36,645 nt of DNA from Lachnospiraceae bacterium (GTDB taxonomy: Bacteria; Bacillota; Clostridia; Lachnospirales; Lachnospiraceae). The DNA lies in the NCBI GenBank assembly GCA_024691125.1, contig JAILNV010000165.1:1-36645 (forward strand), in the 5' to 3' direction. The notes below the pieces were generated by a model. That model searched no databases. It was not told the origin of the DNA and saw only the letters and a list, made by a program, of their open reading frames with translations. This document shows, piece by piece, positions 8,029 to 16,279 of this stretch. Both the position numbers and the translations under genes were made by a program. Position 1 is the first letter of the stretch. Each line of letters starts with the position of its first letter.

Positions 8029-8646
8029 CTATGATGCTATTCCAAGTTTCGTAAACAGCTTACTTAATGATCCTCCGTCCAATATCAGCAGCATATGATC
8101 CGTAAGCTTTTCCTCACCCATTATGAACTGTTCGTCAATAACAAGGATCTTATCCCCCACCTCTGCATATTCATGAAGCGGTATCTTGAGTATTTCGCCA
8201 ACCGTATTTACATGATACTCCGGTGTCATGATATCAACTTTCATGTTTGACAGCGATGCAAGTGCATTGGCATAAGCACCGGATGTAATATTTCCCATCT
8301 CGGAAAGTACCGAAAGATCCATCTCGTTTAACTCGCTTAACGCATTAAGTTCCTTGGGATAAAATGTATTTATGATCCGGGAAGCAAATTCCTTCTTAAC
8401 AATATGGAACATCATTCCCGTCAGATCCTCTTTAACTCCGATCCTTATTCCGAGTACTTCTACGGAATCACCGCCCAAAAATTCTTTAACGGATTCAAAA
8501 TCAAGAAACCTTACGCTTGGAACAGACATATCAACAAAGGTATTGAGAAGCATCGCCAAAGCGGTACATGCATTGCCGGAACCGATATTTCCAATCTCCT
8601 TAAGAACATCTATCTGCATATCACTGAAGTTGTCGTATGTACCCAT
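8029..8646 (-). CDS. cheC: CheC-type chemotaxis phosphatase of CheY-P
   Basis: CheC proteins dephosphorylate CheY-P and, with CheD, tune receptor adaptation in Firmicutes. The 205-residue product shows both family active-site helices. The first is DVLKEIGNIGSGNA with E17 and N20. The second is the copy LSEMGNITSGAYANALA in the second half. Both keep the E-x-x-N pattern, so it looks like a two-site phosphatase as in CheC. No other chemotaxis operon gene is adjacent; yerC and pcrA follow it. It has its own promoter (8696-8724), of housekeeping rather than flagellar-sigma type. Its ribosome site is AAAGGA. A FliY/FliN role is unlikely because no C-terminal SpoA domain is present. Confidence 0.88.
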   Translation of the reverse strand: MGTYDNFSDMQIDVLKEIGNIGSGNACTALAMLLNTFVDMSVPSVRFLDFESVKEFLGGDSVEVLGIRIGVKEDLTGMMFHIVKKEFASRIINTFYPKELNALSELNEMDLSVLSEMGNITSGAYANALASLSNMKVDIMTPEYHVNTVGEILKIPLHEYAEVGDKILVIDEQFIMGEEKLTDHMLLILDGGSLSKLFTKLGIAS

Positions 8647-8695
8647 TAAGTGTGATCCTTTCTCTTTACTGAAAACGAAATCTTTCGTTTACGAT

Positions 8696-8724
8696 AGTGT
8701 ATCACAAATCGCTCTTCCGTGCAA
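8696..8724 (-). promoter_or_regulatory. Promoter of cheC-yerC
   Basis: Minus strand: TTGCAC (8719-8724), 17 bases, TACACT (8696-8701). A small inverted repeat AACGAAA-GA-TTTCGTT lies just downstream, in the leader. Confidence 0.55.
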
Positions 8725-8798
8725 TTATGTGCGACAACTTTACCGCAAAAAAGCATAATTTTTTTCCTCTGCCGGAAGAAAAATCGTCAATTACGCTA

Positions 8799-8827
8799 TT
8801 GCTACGGGACGTTCAAGGTCATATACT
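8799..8827 (+). promoter_or_regulatory. Promoter of the antiporter gene
   Basis: Plus strand: TTGCTA (8799-8804), 17 bases, TATACT (8822-8827). Initiation is expected near 8834, giving a leader of about 73 bases that consists largely of the ACGGT repeats at 8836-8876. Confidence 0.6.
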
Positions 8828-8835
8828 AAGCTTTA

Positions 8836-8876
8836 ACGGTTATTTACGGTTTGACGGTATCCGCACAGTTACGGTT
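8836..8876 (+). repeat. Four ACGGT(T/A) direct repeats at the antiporter transcription start
   Basis: ACGGTT at 8836-8841, ACGGTT at 8846-8851, ACGGTA at 8854-8859 and ACGGTT at 8871-8876. They sit immediately downstream of the predicted promoter, where a repressor or an RNA-binding protein could act. Confidence 0.55.
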
Positions 8877-8906
8877 TACCTGATATTTTAAAGGAGATGA
8901 AATATA

Positions 8907-10124
8907 ATGGATGAGGTTTCCGTTCAGGCATATGAAATATTCAGAAGTCTTGCGATAATAATCATATTCGCAAAGATATTAGGTATAGCTGCAAGAAAGG
9001 TCAAGGCTCCCCAGGTTGTCGGGGAGATAGTGGCCGGCCTTCTTATCGGTCCGAGCCTCCTCCATCTGTGCGAGCCCACAGCCTTCTTAAACGAGATGGC
9101 TGAAATAGGTGTGGTTCTCCTTATGTTTTCAGCCGGACTGGAAACAGATCTGAAGGAGCTTCTGAAAACAGGTCCCATCGCCGTTCTTATTGCCTGTGCA
9201 GGCGTGTTTGTTCCCTTAGCCGGCGGCTGTATCCTGCATATGTGTTTCTACGGCTTCAATCCTCCCGGAACGTCGGGCTTCGTTGTTTCACTGTTCATAG
9301 GCGTTATAATGACAGCGACCAGTGTCAGCATAACCGTCCAGACCCTGAAGGAGCTCGGATTTCTTAAGAGCAGAGTCGGAACCACCGTGCTTGCCGCAGC
9401 GATCATCGATGATGTCATAGGCATCGTGGTACTCACCTTTGTCATCGGAATGCGCGGTAATACGGGCGGAACCGGAAGCGTACTTATAAAGACCATCCTT
9501 TTCTTTATCTTCTCGGCCGTGATCGGAGTGGTTTCCTATCATGTATTTAAATGGCTCGACAAGAGATGGCCACATACAAGACGTATACCCATACTCGGGC
9601 TTGCCTACTGTTTTGCCTTTGCATATATTGCCGAAAAATATTTCGGCATTGCAGACATCACAGGTGCTTATTTTGCCGGGATAATCCTCTGCAGTATCAA
9701 GGACTCGGACTATATTGCGGAAAAGATGGATATCAATTCCTATATGCTCTTCGGACCGATATTCTTTGCCAGTATAGGTTTAAAAACAGATATTGCCGAT
9801 TTCTCAACAAGTATACTGTGGTTCAGTATAGGATTTGTGATCGTGGCTCTTCTGACAAAGATAATCGCCTGCGGAGCAGTAGCAAAGCTATGCAGGTTCT
9901 CCGCAGGCGACAGCCTCAAGATAGGTGTCGGCATGATGACCCGTGGAGAGGTTGCTCTTATCGTTTCGCAAAAAGGGCTCTCCGTAGGGCTTCTCAAGCC
10001 GGTTTATTTCACAAGTGTTATTCTGCTTATTATTGTTTCTTCCATATTAACACCAATAGTACTCAAGCTGCTTTTCAATCATGATAAGACAAAGGGCACA
10101 CCTGTCAGGGACAAGGCCGGCTGA
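8907..10124 (+). CDS. CPA2 family cation/proton antiporter
   Basis: A membrane antiporter of the KefB/NapA (CPA2) type, expected to exchange Na+ or K+ for protons. It has 405 residues and about 11-13 hydrophobic segments. The conserved parts are GEIVAGLLIGP (39-49), the unwound-helix region TATSVSITVQTL (136-147) and the ion-binding pair D168-D169 in AAIIDDVIGI. A DD (or ND) pair is typical of electrogenic Na+/H+ members. There is no C-terminal TrkA-N/RCK domain, so direct nucleotide or glutathione gating as in Kef is unlikely. The ATG has AAAGGAG in front. It is one of only two plus-strand genes. It ends head-to-head with the sensor gene at 10143, sharing a hairpin. Confidence 0.92.
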   Translation: MDEVSVQAYEIFRSLAIIIIFAKILGIAARKVKAPQVVGEIVAGLLIGPSLLHLCEPTAFLNEMAEIGVVLLMFSAGLETDLKELLKTGPIAVLIACAGVFVPLAGGCILHMCFYGFNPPGTSGFVVSLFIGVIMTATSVSITVQTLKELGFLKSRVGTTVLAAAIIDDVIGIVVLTFVIGMRGNTGGTGSVLIKTILFFIFSAVIGVVSYHVFKWLDKRWPHTRRIPILGLAYCFAFAYIAEKYFGIADITGAYFAGIILCSIKDSDYIAEKMDINSYMLFGPIFFASIGLKTDIADFSTSILWFSIGFVIVALLTKIIACGAVAKLCRFSAGDSLKIGVGMMTRGEVALIVSQKGLSVGLLKPVYFTSVILLIIVSSILTPIVLKLLFNHDKTKGTPVRDKAG

Positions 10125-10159
10125 AACAGTGTCATTACAGTATCATTTCCCACTGTTTC
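10123..10159. terminator. Shared hairpin between convergent genes
   Basis: GAAACAGTG (10123-10131) and CACTGTTTC (10151-10159) are perfect inverted copies with a 19-base loop. They overlap both stop codons. The T-runs after the stem are poor in both directions, so it may be a weak bidirectional terminator or an RNA 3' end stabiliser. Confidence 0.4.
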
Positions 10160-11945
10160 TCTTGCTCAGCATCATGGCGATCTGAAGTGCAAGCAGGGTA
10201 AGGTACATAACGTCATCGGTATCCATACGGCTTACCAGCACACCGTACAGCTTATCCGCATGATAAACATCCACTATACAGTACCTGTTGCTCTTATTCT
10301 GGCCGAATCTCGAAGCATATGTCAGGAGCTTTTCATCGTTGCCGACAGCAGGACGTTTTCCTACAGGATATGTTATTATGCCCTCGGCCGCAGTCTTTGA
10401 CGCAGCAAGTTTGAGTCCGGACGTTGCAAATGCATTAAGACCTTCCTTATATGAAACAGGAACATCATTTACAAATATATAAATATCGGACTTGTCAGAG
10501 AAATCCATCTTACTCAGAGCCACACGGTACATAGCCTGTTCATCCGAATCGGCAGCCAGATCCATGTTTCTTGCTATAAGAGACAGCTGAAGTGCCTCTG
10601 TCTGATGTCTCGTAGCCTCAACAACGGAAACATTAAGTATACAGTTCTGAAGGTATTTCATACCCTCAACCAGAATATTGGACAGGACTGCCATCGCTCT
10701 CTGGTTATCGCTCGCATTTATAAGACTCGAAACATAATCAGAGAAGGCCATCACAAGTGAATGAAGTGATATGTGGTCCCTGTATTCCGAATCAACCAGT
10801 TCCCTCAGCTGTCCTATCACAACATCGGCATTAAGTGTTTCCTGGATCAGGCCGCTAAACATAAGGACGTCTTTATATATAGCCTCATACAGGATATCAT
10901 AGACCCTGTCACCTATTTCTTCCTTAACATTGGAGATGAGTATCTCTTCCCTCATCAGCTCCGCAACCTTGATCGCATAGAACTCAGGATTGGATCTGTC
11001 ACTCTCGCTCATCGGAATATATCTGTGCTGTTGGCCGCTGCTGCATCCGCAGGATGCCCTTTTCTGGATCACGGTAGGTACGATACCGCTGTCTACCATA
11101 CCGTCTCTTATTAATGCAAGCAGCTTCTCAACCGCAGTATAACCCATGTAATAGAAATCCTGCTGCACCGTGGTTATCGGCGGATCCGAGGAAGCAGATC
11201 TCGTATCGTCATCATAGCCGGTCACAGCTATTGCCCCCGGTATCAGCCTGGGATTTCCTATGGGTATTTCCCTCTTTTTCAGAACCCTGTATACCGCATA
11301 TGCCATAAGATCGTTAGCGCATATGATGGCTTCGGGTTTTTTATTCCTGTCAAGAAGCTCCTCGACCACATCATCGCATATTTCCCTGAAGCTTCCGTTT
11401 GCCATCATTTCATTCCTGACGGGAATATCATTCTCAATAAGGACATCCCTGAAGGCCCTTTCTCTCTCAACTGCTTCCCTGTTGTCAGGCTGACCTCCCA
11501 TATACAGAATATTCGTATAACCGTGATAAACCACCATATGCTCCACGATCTTACGCATACTGTAATAGTTGTCATTTATCATGTATCCGGTGCCCGTCTT
11601 GTCGGTAAACTCACCTATCAGCATATATGGAGTATCGCTGTACATTTCAAGCAGTCTTTTCTTAACGTCCGCATCCATGAACACAGAGTAGGAACCGTAA
11701 CAGATGACCATGCCGTCCAGTTCATTCCTTCTTGCATGTTCACGCAGCATTCTATTCATAAAATCATGGTCATTATCTATTTCGCCGCCGTCAAGGAAAT
11801 TGTAGGCCAGCTGTGTTCCGGCAAATACCACTATATCAACACCCAGATCATTGGCTGCCTGATACATACCGTTTATTATCTTCCTCATATATGAAGCTAT
11901 TGCGCTTCCGATGAGTACGCCTATTCTTTTTCTTCGGGTTACCAT
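10143..11945 (-). CDS. LacI-like ligand-binding sensor without DNA-binding domain
   Basis: A 600-residue cytoplasmic protein. It begins directly with the first strand of a LacI/RbsB-type sugar-binding fold (RRKRIGVLIGSAIASYM), so the LacI helix-turn-helix is absent. The binding domain runs to about residue 295 and ends with the cluster RASCGCSSG, typical of LacI-like domains fused to GGDEF or AraC outputs. Next come a helical segment (about 310-450) and a C-terminal GAF-like alpha/beta part (about 455-595). No GGDEF or other output motif is seen. The start is ATG 11945 with AAGGAG at eight bases. It lies 60 bases after a SARP-type regulator gene on the same strand, so it may sense a small molecule for that regulator. 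That link is inference. Confidence 0.8.
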   Translation of the reverse strand: MVTRRKRIGVLIGSAIASYMRKIINGMYQAANDLGVDIVVFAGTQLAYNFLDGGEIDNDHDFMNRMLREHARRNELDGMVICYGSYSVFMDADVKKRLLEMYSDTPYMLIGEFTDKTGTGYMINDNYYSMRKIVEHMVVYHGYTNILYMGGQPDNREAVERERAFRDVLIENDIPVRNEMMANGSFREICDDVVEELLDRNKKPEAIICANDLMAYAVYRVLKKREIPIGNPRLIPGAIAVTGYDDDTRSASSDPPITTVQQDFYYMGYTAVEKLLALIRDGMVDSGIVPTVIQKRASCGCSSGQQHRYIPMSESDRSNPEFYAIKVAELMREEILISNVKEEIGDRVYDILYEAIYKDVLMFSGLIQETLNADVVIGQLRELVDSEYRDHISLHSLVMAFSDYVSSLINASDNQRAMAVLSNILVEGMKYLQNCILNVSVVEATRHQTEALQLSLIARNMDLAADSDEQAMYRVALSKMDFSDKSDIYIFVNDVPVSYKEGLNAFATSGLKLAASKTAAEGIITYPVGKRPAVGNDEKLLTYASRFGQNKSNRYCIVDVYHADKLYGVLVSRMDTDDVMYLTLLALQIAMMLSKRNSGK

Positions 11946-12005
11946 ATATAATTCTCCTTGTATAATATGTATTGCCCCCTCAAAAACAGTCGGCGGCGTC
12001 GGCAA

Positions 12006-13136
12006 CTATTCCTTTGAGTTCTTGAGCGGTGTGATCCTGTATACAAGCATGTACTCATTGAGATTGCTCTTTCTGTAGAAGCTCATACGAACCCTCTCCA
12101 TAACCTTAACGGCATTTTCATAGGAATCAACCGGGAACATTATCGCATACTGATCCTCCGAATATCTGCATATGCTGTCGCCCATCCTGAGCTCATGCTT
12201 GCAGCACTCAAGGAGAGCACTCATCGCACGCTCATTCTTAAGCGGTTCATGTTTGTCCTTATTCTTAGAACGGAGCGTTGCCATGGTAAGGAACATCGTT
12301 TCACCGGTACGCATAAGGAGCCTTCTCTGAAGCCTGTATACCTCTCTGAACATATCATACTCACAGACGAAGGCAGTATTCTCGGACGAATCGGTTTCCA
12401 TTTCCTCTCTGACGCCACCGATCATACGCTTCATATCCTCAGCGGCCTCACGGAAAAGATTATATTCGTTCTTCATGCTTTCCGTCTCGAGCCCCTTCTG
12501 TATCGCAAGGTTCATTTCATTTTCAATATCCAGCGACACAGGTATAAATTCCTGTACCCTGTTACATACGCTGATTATCTCATCATGCTTACCGGCCTTC
12601 TTAAGCAGTTCGATATACGAAAGAGCAGTCTGTATGTATTCGTCTCTTAATATGACTGCCTTTGGAACAACCCAGTGTTCTTCATTGGAATCCGGAAGCA
12701 GATTTCCGGTATACATCTCCATCGCCTGAAGCAGAAGCTTCTCCTTCTCTTTGTCGTCATTGTCACACTCACCCGCTCTGCTTACCGCATCCTCAAAATC
12801 ATATATATCAATGGAAACATCCAGATCCGGATTCCACTGATATGCTCCGCGGCGGCTTAATATAGAATTCTCCAGGTCGCTGATCCCCGATGCTTCCACC
12901 AAAGCCCTGTAACGATACAGCAATGTTCTGAGCGCCGTGCCCGGGTTTGCATAATCCTCTCCCGACCACAGAAGTTCAAACAGCTCCTTATGCGAAATAG
13001 GCTTGTCCTTATTCAGCAGAAGATAACACAGGAACAGCTTTGTCTTTCTGGTGTTTGCCAGACTGTCAAGGATCGGTTTATCATCCATATATATACCGAA
13101 ACCATTAAATAACGTGATTCTAACTTTTTCTGACAT
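12006..13136 (-). CDS. SARP/BTAD transcriptional regulator with degenerate GGDEF-like tail
   Basis: A 376-residue regulator. Residues about 1-95 resemble the OmpR-like winged helix of SARP proteins (KTKLFLCYLLLNKDKPISHKEL, then ALRTLLYRYR). About 100-240 form the helical BTAD/TPR domain. About 255-372 resemble a GGDEF domain: RMGDSICRYSEDQYAIMFP lines up with the usual R-GD-(x)-RYGGDEFaillp. SEDQY replaces GGDEF, so cyclic-di-GMP synthesis is not expected. The start is ATG 13136, with GGAGG five bases upstream; an ATG at 13148 overlaps that ribosome site. It has its own promoter and is followed by the HTH-less LacI-like sensor, probably in one transcript. Targets are unknown. Confidence 0.82.
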   Translation of the reverse strand: MSEKVRITLFNGFGIYMDDKPILDSLANTRKTKLFLCYLLLNKDKPISHKELFELLWSGEDYANPGTALRTLLYRYRALVEASGISDLENSILSRRGAYQWNPDLDVSIDIYDFEDAVSRAGECDNDDKEKEKLLLQAMEMYTGNLLPDSNEEHWVVPKAVILRDEYIQTALSYIELLKKAGKHDEIISVCNRVQEFIPVSLDIENEMNLAIQKGLETESMKNEYNLFREAAEDMKRMIGGVREEMETDSSENTAFVCEYDMFREVYRLQRRLLMRTGETMFLTMATLRSKNKDKHEPLKNERAMSALLECCKHELRMGDSICRYSEDQYAIMFPVDSYENAVKVMERVRMSFYRKSNLNEYMLVYRITPLKNSKE

Positions 13137-13184
13137 AATAACCTCCATATGATTTTCTATCCGTCACAAATTAAATCAATTATG

Positions 13185-13213
13185 ATAATATCACCAAGTG
13201 ATTGAATTTGCAA
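13185..13213 (-). promoter_or_regulatory. Promoter of the SARP-sensor pair
   Basis: Minus strand: TTGCAA (13208-13213), 17 bases, TATTAT (13185-13190), with TG one base before the -10 (extended -10). Initiation is expected near 13178, about 42 bases before the start codon. Confidence 0.7.
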
Positions 13214-13248
13214 GCAACTTTGTAAAATTGACTTAAAAAAAGTGTATT

Positions 13249-14562
13249 TCATAACCTCTTTATATAATCACTGACACTCTCGCCCACAGACAGGGCTCCG
13301 CTGTTTTTCTGTGCCTCTTCTTCGGCAAGCAGGGTATTCACCGCATCGCTGTCCGAGATAATATTGTTGTTGCCCTTAACATAGATTCTGTCTCCCGAAA
13401 TAAGAAGACCCTCTATATTCACTCCTTCTTCAACAAAAATATTCCCCGTGGTAATGACTACTCCTTTATAATCATTTTCTATTGTAACATCATCATCCGA
13501 TAATATTTTTTGTACACTTCCGCTGTAGGTACTGTCATTACTGCTTGAATAAACGGAATTAATGACACTTATCCTTCCTTCAGTCTCATTCATCAGCTCC
13601 ATTATCTCATCATAGCGCTCTTCATTGGTATATACCACACTGCCGTCTCTGAGGAACTGCTTTCCGGTAATGCTGTATTCGGTTTTCTCCGGAAAGCTTT
13701 CAATATCATTAATGGAATTTGCAAACACGGACATGCTTTCTTCCTCACTTCCGATAACTACGAATGATCCTTTAATATTGATGTCCCCCGTAGTTAATAT
13801 TGTATCCCCCTGTATATTGAGCTTTGTGGACAGGATGTTTATGCCGCCGTACGGATCCTTCTCCTCATAGTCTGTCTCTTCCTCACGTCCCTCTTCATAA
13901 TCATGGGTTCCGGCGTATACATTTCCCACTATGGTTGAAGTCTCACCTGTTATATAAATACCTTTCATTCCAAGCATACAGTAATCATTTATATCCACTC
14001 CCGCATCCGCAAAATCTGCCGGTGGTGCGCTCAGCCTCAGCTCAAGGATCTTCTGTCCTTCATTGCTTCCGTTCTTTATATATCCCAAAACGACATCCTT
14101 TATAACACACTGTTTTATTTCTCCTTCGGACTCATCATATTCGATCGCAAACGAAGGCACGGGCGCATCTCCTATAACAAGTGAGGCATCCGGAAGTTCC
14201 GGAAGCAAGCCTCTTAGAATATCCGTAAGAGCATTGCCGTCTCCAAGCTTCTTATTAAGAGTCTTTACACATTTTCCGCCATACTCTGCCTTATATCCCG
14301 TTCCAAGAATCCCGTCTGTTTCCGCACCGTATTTCATGACCATATCCGAATATATATCGGCACAGTATCCGTTTATCAGCTCCTGCATACTGTCCTGAAG
14401 TTCCTTCTCCGCATCCTCCAAAACAGCATCCTTTGACGCAATTCTTCTATTCTGCGACAGTATATCGGTTACATTGATCATTTGTATACAAACAAGTACC
14501 ACCGCAACTGCGGTGATACTTATCAGACTTAATGTAAATATTGCGATCCTGTTTACTCTCAT
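13249..14562 (-). CDS. Membrane-anchored beta-rich surface protein, possibly pilus/secretion associated
   Basis: Not assigned to a named family with certainty. It has 437 residues from ATG 14562 (GAGG six bases upstream; a TTG 12 bases earlier lies over that site). An N-terminal membrane segment (about residues 6-27) is followed by an extracytoplasmic part. The second half shows repeated short strands and glycine turns, for example GVVITTGNIFVEEGVNIEG and GLLISGDRIYVKGNNNI. This looks like a beta-helix and resembles the anchored PilX-like or polymer-forming proteins found beside type IV pilus genes in Clostridia. No prepilin cleavage motif is visible. It lies 85 bases after a GspF/PilC-type gene and probably ends that operon. 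No terminator was found before the SARP promoter. Confidence 0.6.
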   Translation of the reverse strand: MRVNRIAIFTLSLISITAVAVVLVCIQMINVTDILSQNRRIASKDAVLEDAEKELQDSMQELINGYCADIYSDMVMKYGAETDGILGTGYKAEYGGKCVKTLNKKLGDGNALTDILRGLLPELPDASLVIGDAPVPSFAIEYDESEGEIKQCVIKDVVLGYIKNGSNEGQKILELRLSAPPADFADAGVDINDYCMLGMKGIYITGETSTIVGNVYAGTHDYEEGREEETDYEEKDPYGGINILSTKLNIQGDTILTTGDINIKGSFVVIGSEEESMSVFANSINDIESFPEKTEYSITGKQFLRDGSVVYTNEERYDEIMELMNETEGRISVINSVYSSSNDSTYSGSVQKILSDDDVTIENDYKGVVITTGNIFVEEGVNIEGLLISGDRIYVKGNNNIISDSDAVNTLLAEEEAQKNSGALSVGESVSDYIKRL

Positions 14563-14647
14563 AACCTGCCTCAACTATCCGGGAACAGCATATATTAAAA
14601 CAAGCATCATCATGTTTACACATAAGAAGCCTGTTTACAATCTCTGA

Positions 14648-16279
14648 CTACATCCCGCTCACCGCTTTAAACAGCGACAGCATCGGAAGGAGCATCATCA
14701 GAAGAAGGAGAAGGACTGATACAGCCATAACAATAATTGTAACCGTCCCTTTGGCTGCATGCTCCTCAGCTTCTTTTTTATGTGCTTCGGCTTCATAATA
14801 CTCCGCAATATACTGAAGCATTTCAGGCGTGTCCCCCATCTCCTCTCCCACAGATATCATCTGAAGGATCATCATAGGGAAGAAATCCGAAACACAGAGC
14901 GCATTGGAAAGTGTCGAACCTGCCGCAGCTGCATTGGCGGCTTCAAGCAGCATATCCGTCATAAACGGATAATCATAAAATGAATGCGCCGTTACGAACA
15001 GAGCATCCTTGGTTGCGACCCCAACCTTAAGAAGTGCATTCATGTATCTTACGAACTTAACGTAAACGGTCATTCTTTCATAAGAGTTCTCACGTATATT
15101 CTTTTCTTTTCTGCGGGCACCAAACAGATTGTTCTCTCTTGCCACCTTAAACAGAATGCTACCGGCAAAAATAAGTATTACCAGAATAAGGAGCAGCCAC
15201 CATATCCTTTTCACTGTCATGGCTGCCGAAAAAACCACTGCTGTTGCACCCGAACCTTCCAGTCCAAGCTTGCTGAACATATCCATAAATGCGGGAAATA
15301 CAGCCAGACACAATATAAGCATTATCACCATGGCACAGCCTGTTGTAATAAACGGATATAATACCGAGACCTTCCTGTGCTCTTTATCCTTTACCTCGGC
15401 TGCAAATATCTCTCCGAACTTTCCAAACAGCATCGCGATCATATCATTCTTTTCAGCTGCCGAAACCGCAATTGTAAACGCAAACGGAAAGCAGTCGCAC
15501 TTATTCATCGCTTCTGACAGATCATCACCCATCTTTACTCTTTCGTATACCCTGTCGAGCTCTTCCTTTAACTGCTCATCCTCCGTCTGTTCCTTAACAA
15601 TGCGAAGTGCACCCCTTATACTCACACCTGCACTCTGTATCCTCGAAAACTCGTTGCACATATCTCTGAGTGCTTCATATGATATACGCCCTCTGGCTTC
15701 ATCCGGGCTTATGTCGACCTTCTCATATTCAGCCTTCTCAACCACTGTATATGCGTCGACTATTCTGCTTCCGTCAGGCGCAGGATACTGCATTTTGTCT
15801 TCGTCAATATCAATGTCAGCATCAGCATCCCGCTTCCGTTCTTTCTTACGGGGCTTCTTTTTTTCCGTGGGTTCATCCGGAGCAATACTTTCAAATCCGT
15901 CCCAGTCACCTGTAGGCGCTTCTGAATACGGAACATAATCCTCCTCGTCCTTTTCACGGCGTTTCTTTGGCTTATGAGTTGTTTCTTTACCGTTCTTTTT
16001 CTTAACGATCACTTTTTTATGGGGCTTTTGCTCCTCATCCCGGGCTTTGCTTTTAGCCGGAATATCTGCTTCTATATATTCAAGATCGGCAGAGTCATCC
16101 TCTTTTTTTTCTGCGGATCGTCTTTTGCTCCTGCGCTTTTCCGTTTCACCGTCTTTCTTATCAGCACGTGCAGAAGCAGACTCAGGAGTTCTCTGATCCT
16201 GTGTCATAAAATCATCCATCGAGAGTATATCTCTGTCCTGTTCTGCCAGTGGCTGAAAATCGAAATCATCACTCGTCAT
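14648..16279 (-). CDS. GspF/PilC-type inner-membrane platform protein with long charged N-terminus
   Basis: Type II secretion/type IV pilus F-family protein, which forms the membrane platform for the pilus or pseudopilus motor. It has 543 residues. Two T2SF domains cover about 200-325 and 405-535, each starting with a cytoplasmic helical bundle. Membrane spans are near 307-332, 358-378 and 512-535. Residues 1-195 are unusual: highly charged, low complexity, with many Lys/Arg/Glu (KKVIVKKKNGK, KKRREKDEED), far longer than the short N-terminus of PilC. ATG 16279 overlaps the end of the GH25 gene by 11 bases, so translation is coupled. No pilus ATPase, prepilin or peptidase gene is in the window, so the motor must be encoded elsewhere. 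Confidence 0.82.
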   Translation of the reverse strand: MTSDDFDFQPLAEQDRDILSMDDFMTQDQRTPESASARADKKDGETEKRRSKRRSAEKKEDDSADLEYIEADIPAKSKARDEEQKPHKKVIVKKKNGKETTHKPKKRREKDEEDYVPYSEAPTGDWDGFESIAPDEPTEKKKPRKKERKRDADADIDIDEDKMQYPAPDGSRIVDAYTVVEKAEYEKVDISPDEARGRISYEALRDMCNEFSRIQSAGVSIRGALRIVKEQTEDEQLKEELDRVYERVKMGDDLSEAMNKCDCFPFAFTIAVSAAEKNDMIAMLFGKFGEIFAAEVKDKEHRKVSVLYPFITTGCAMVIMLILCLAVFPAFMDMFSKLGLEGSGATAVVFSAAMTVKRIWWLLLILVILIFAGSILFKVARENNLFGARRKEKNIRENSYERMTVYVKFVRYMNALLKVGVATKDALFVTAHSFYDYPFMTDMLLEAANAAAAGSTLSNALCVSDFFPMMILQMISVGEEMGDTPEMLQYIAEYYEAEAHKKEAEEHAAKGTVTIIVMAVSVLLLLLMMLLPMLSLFKAVSGM

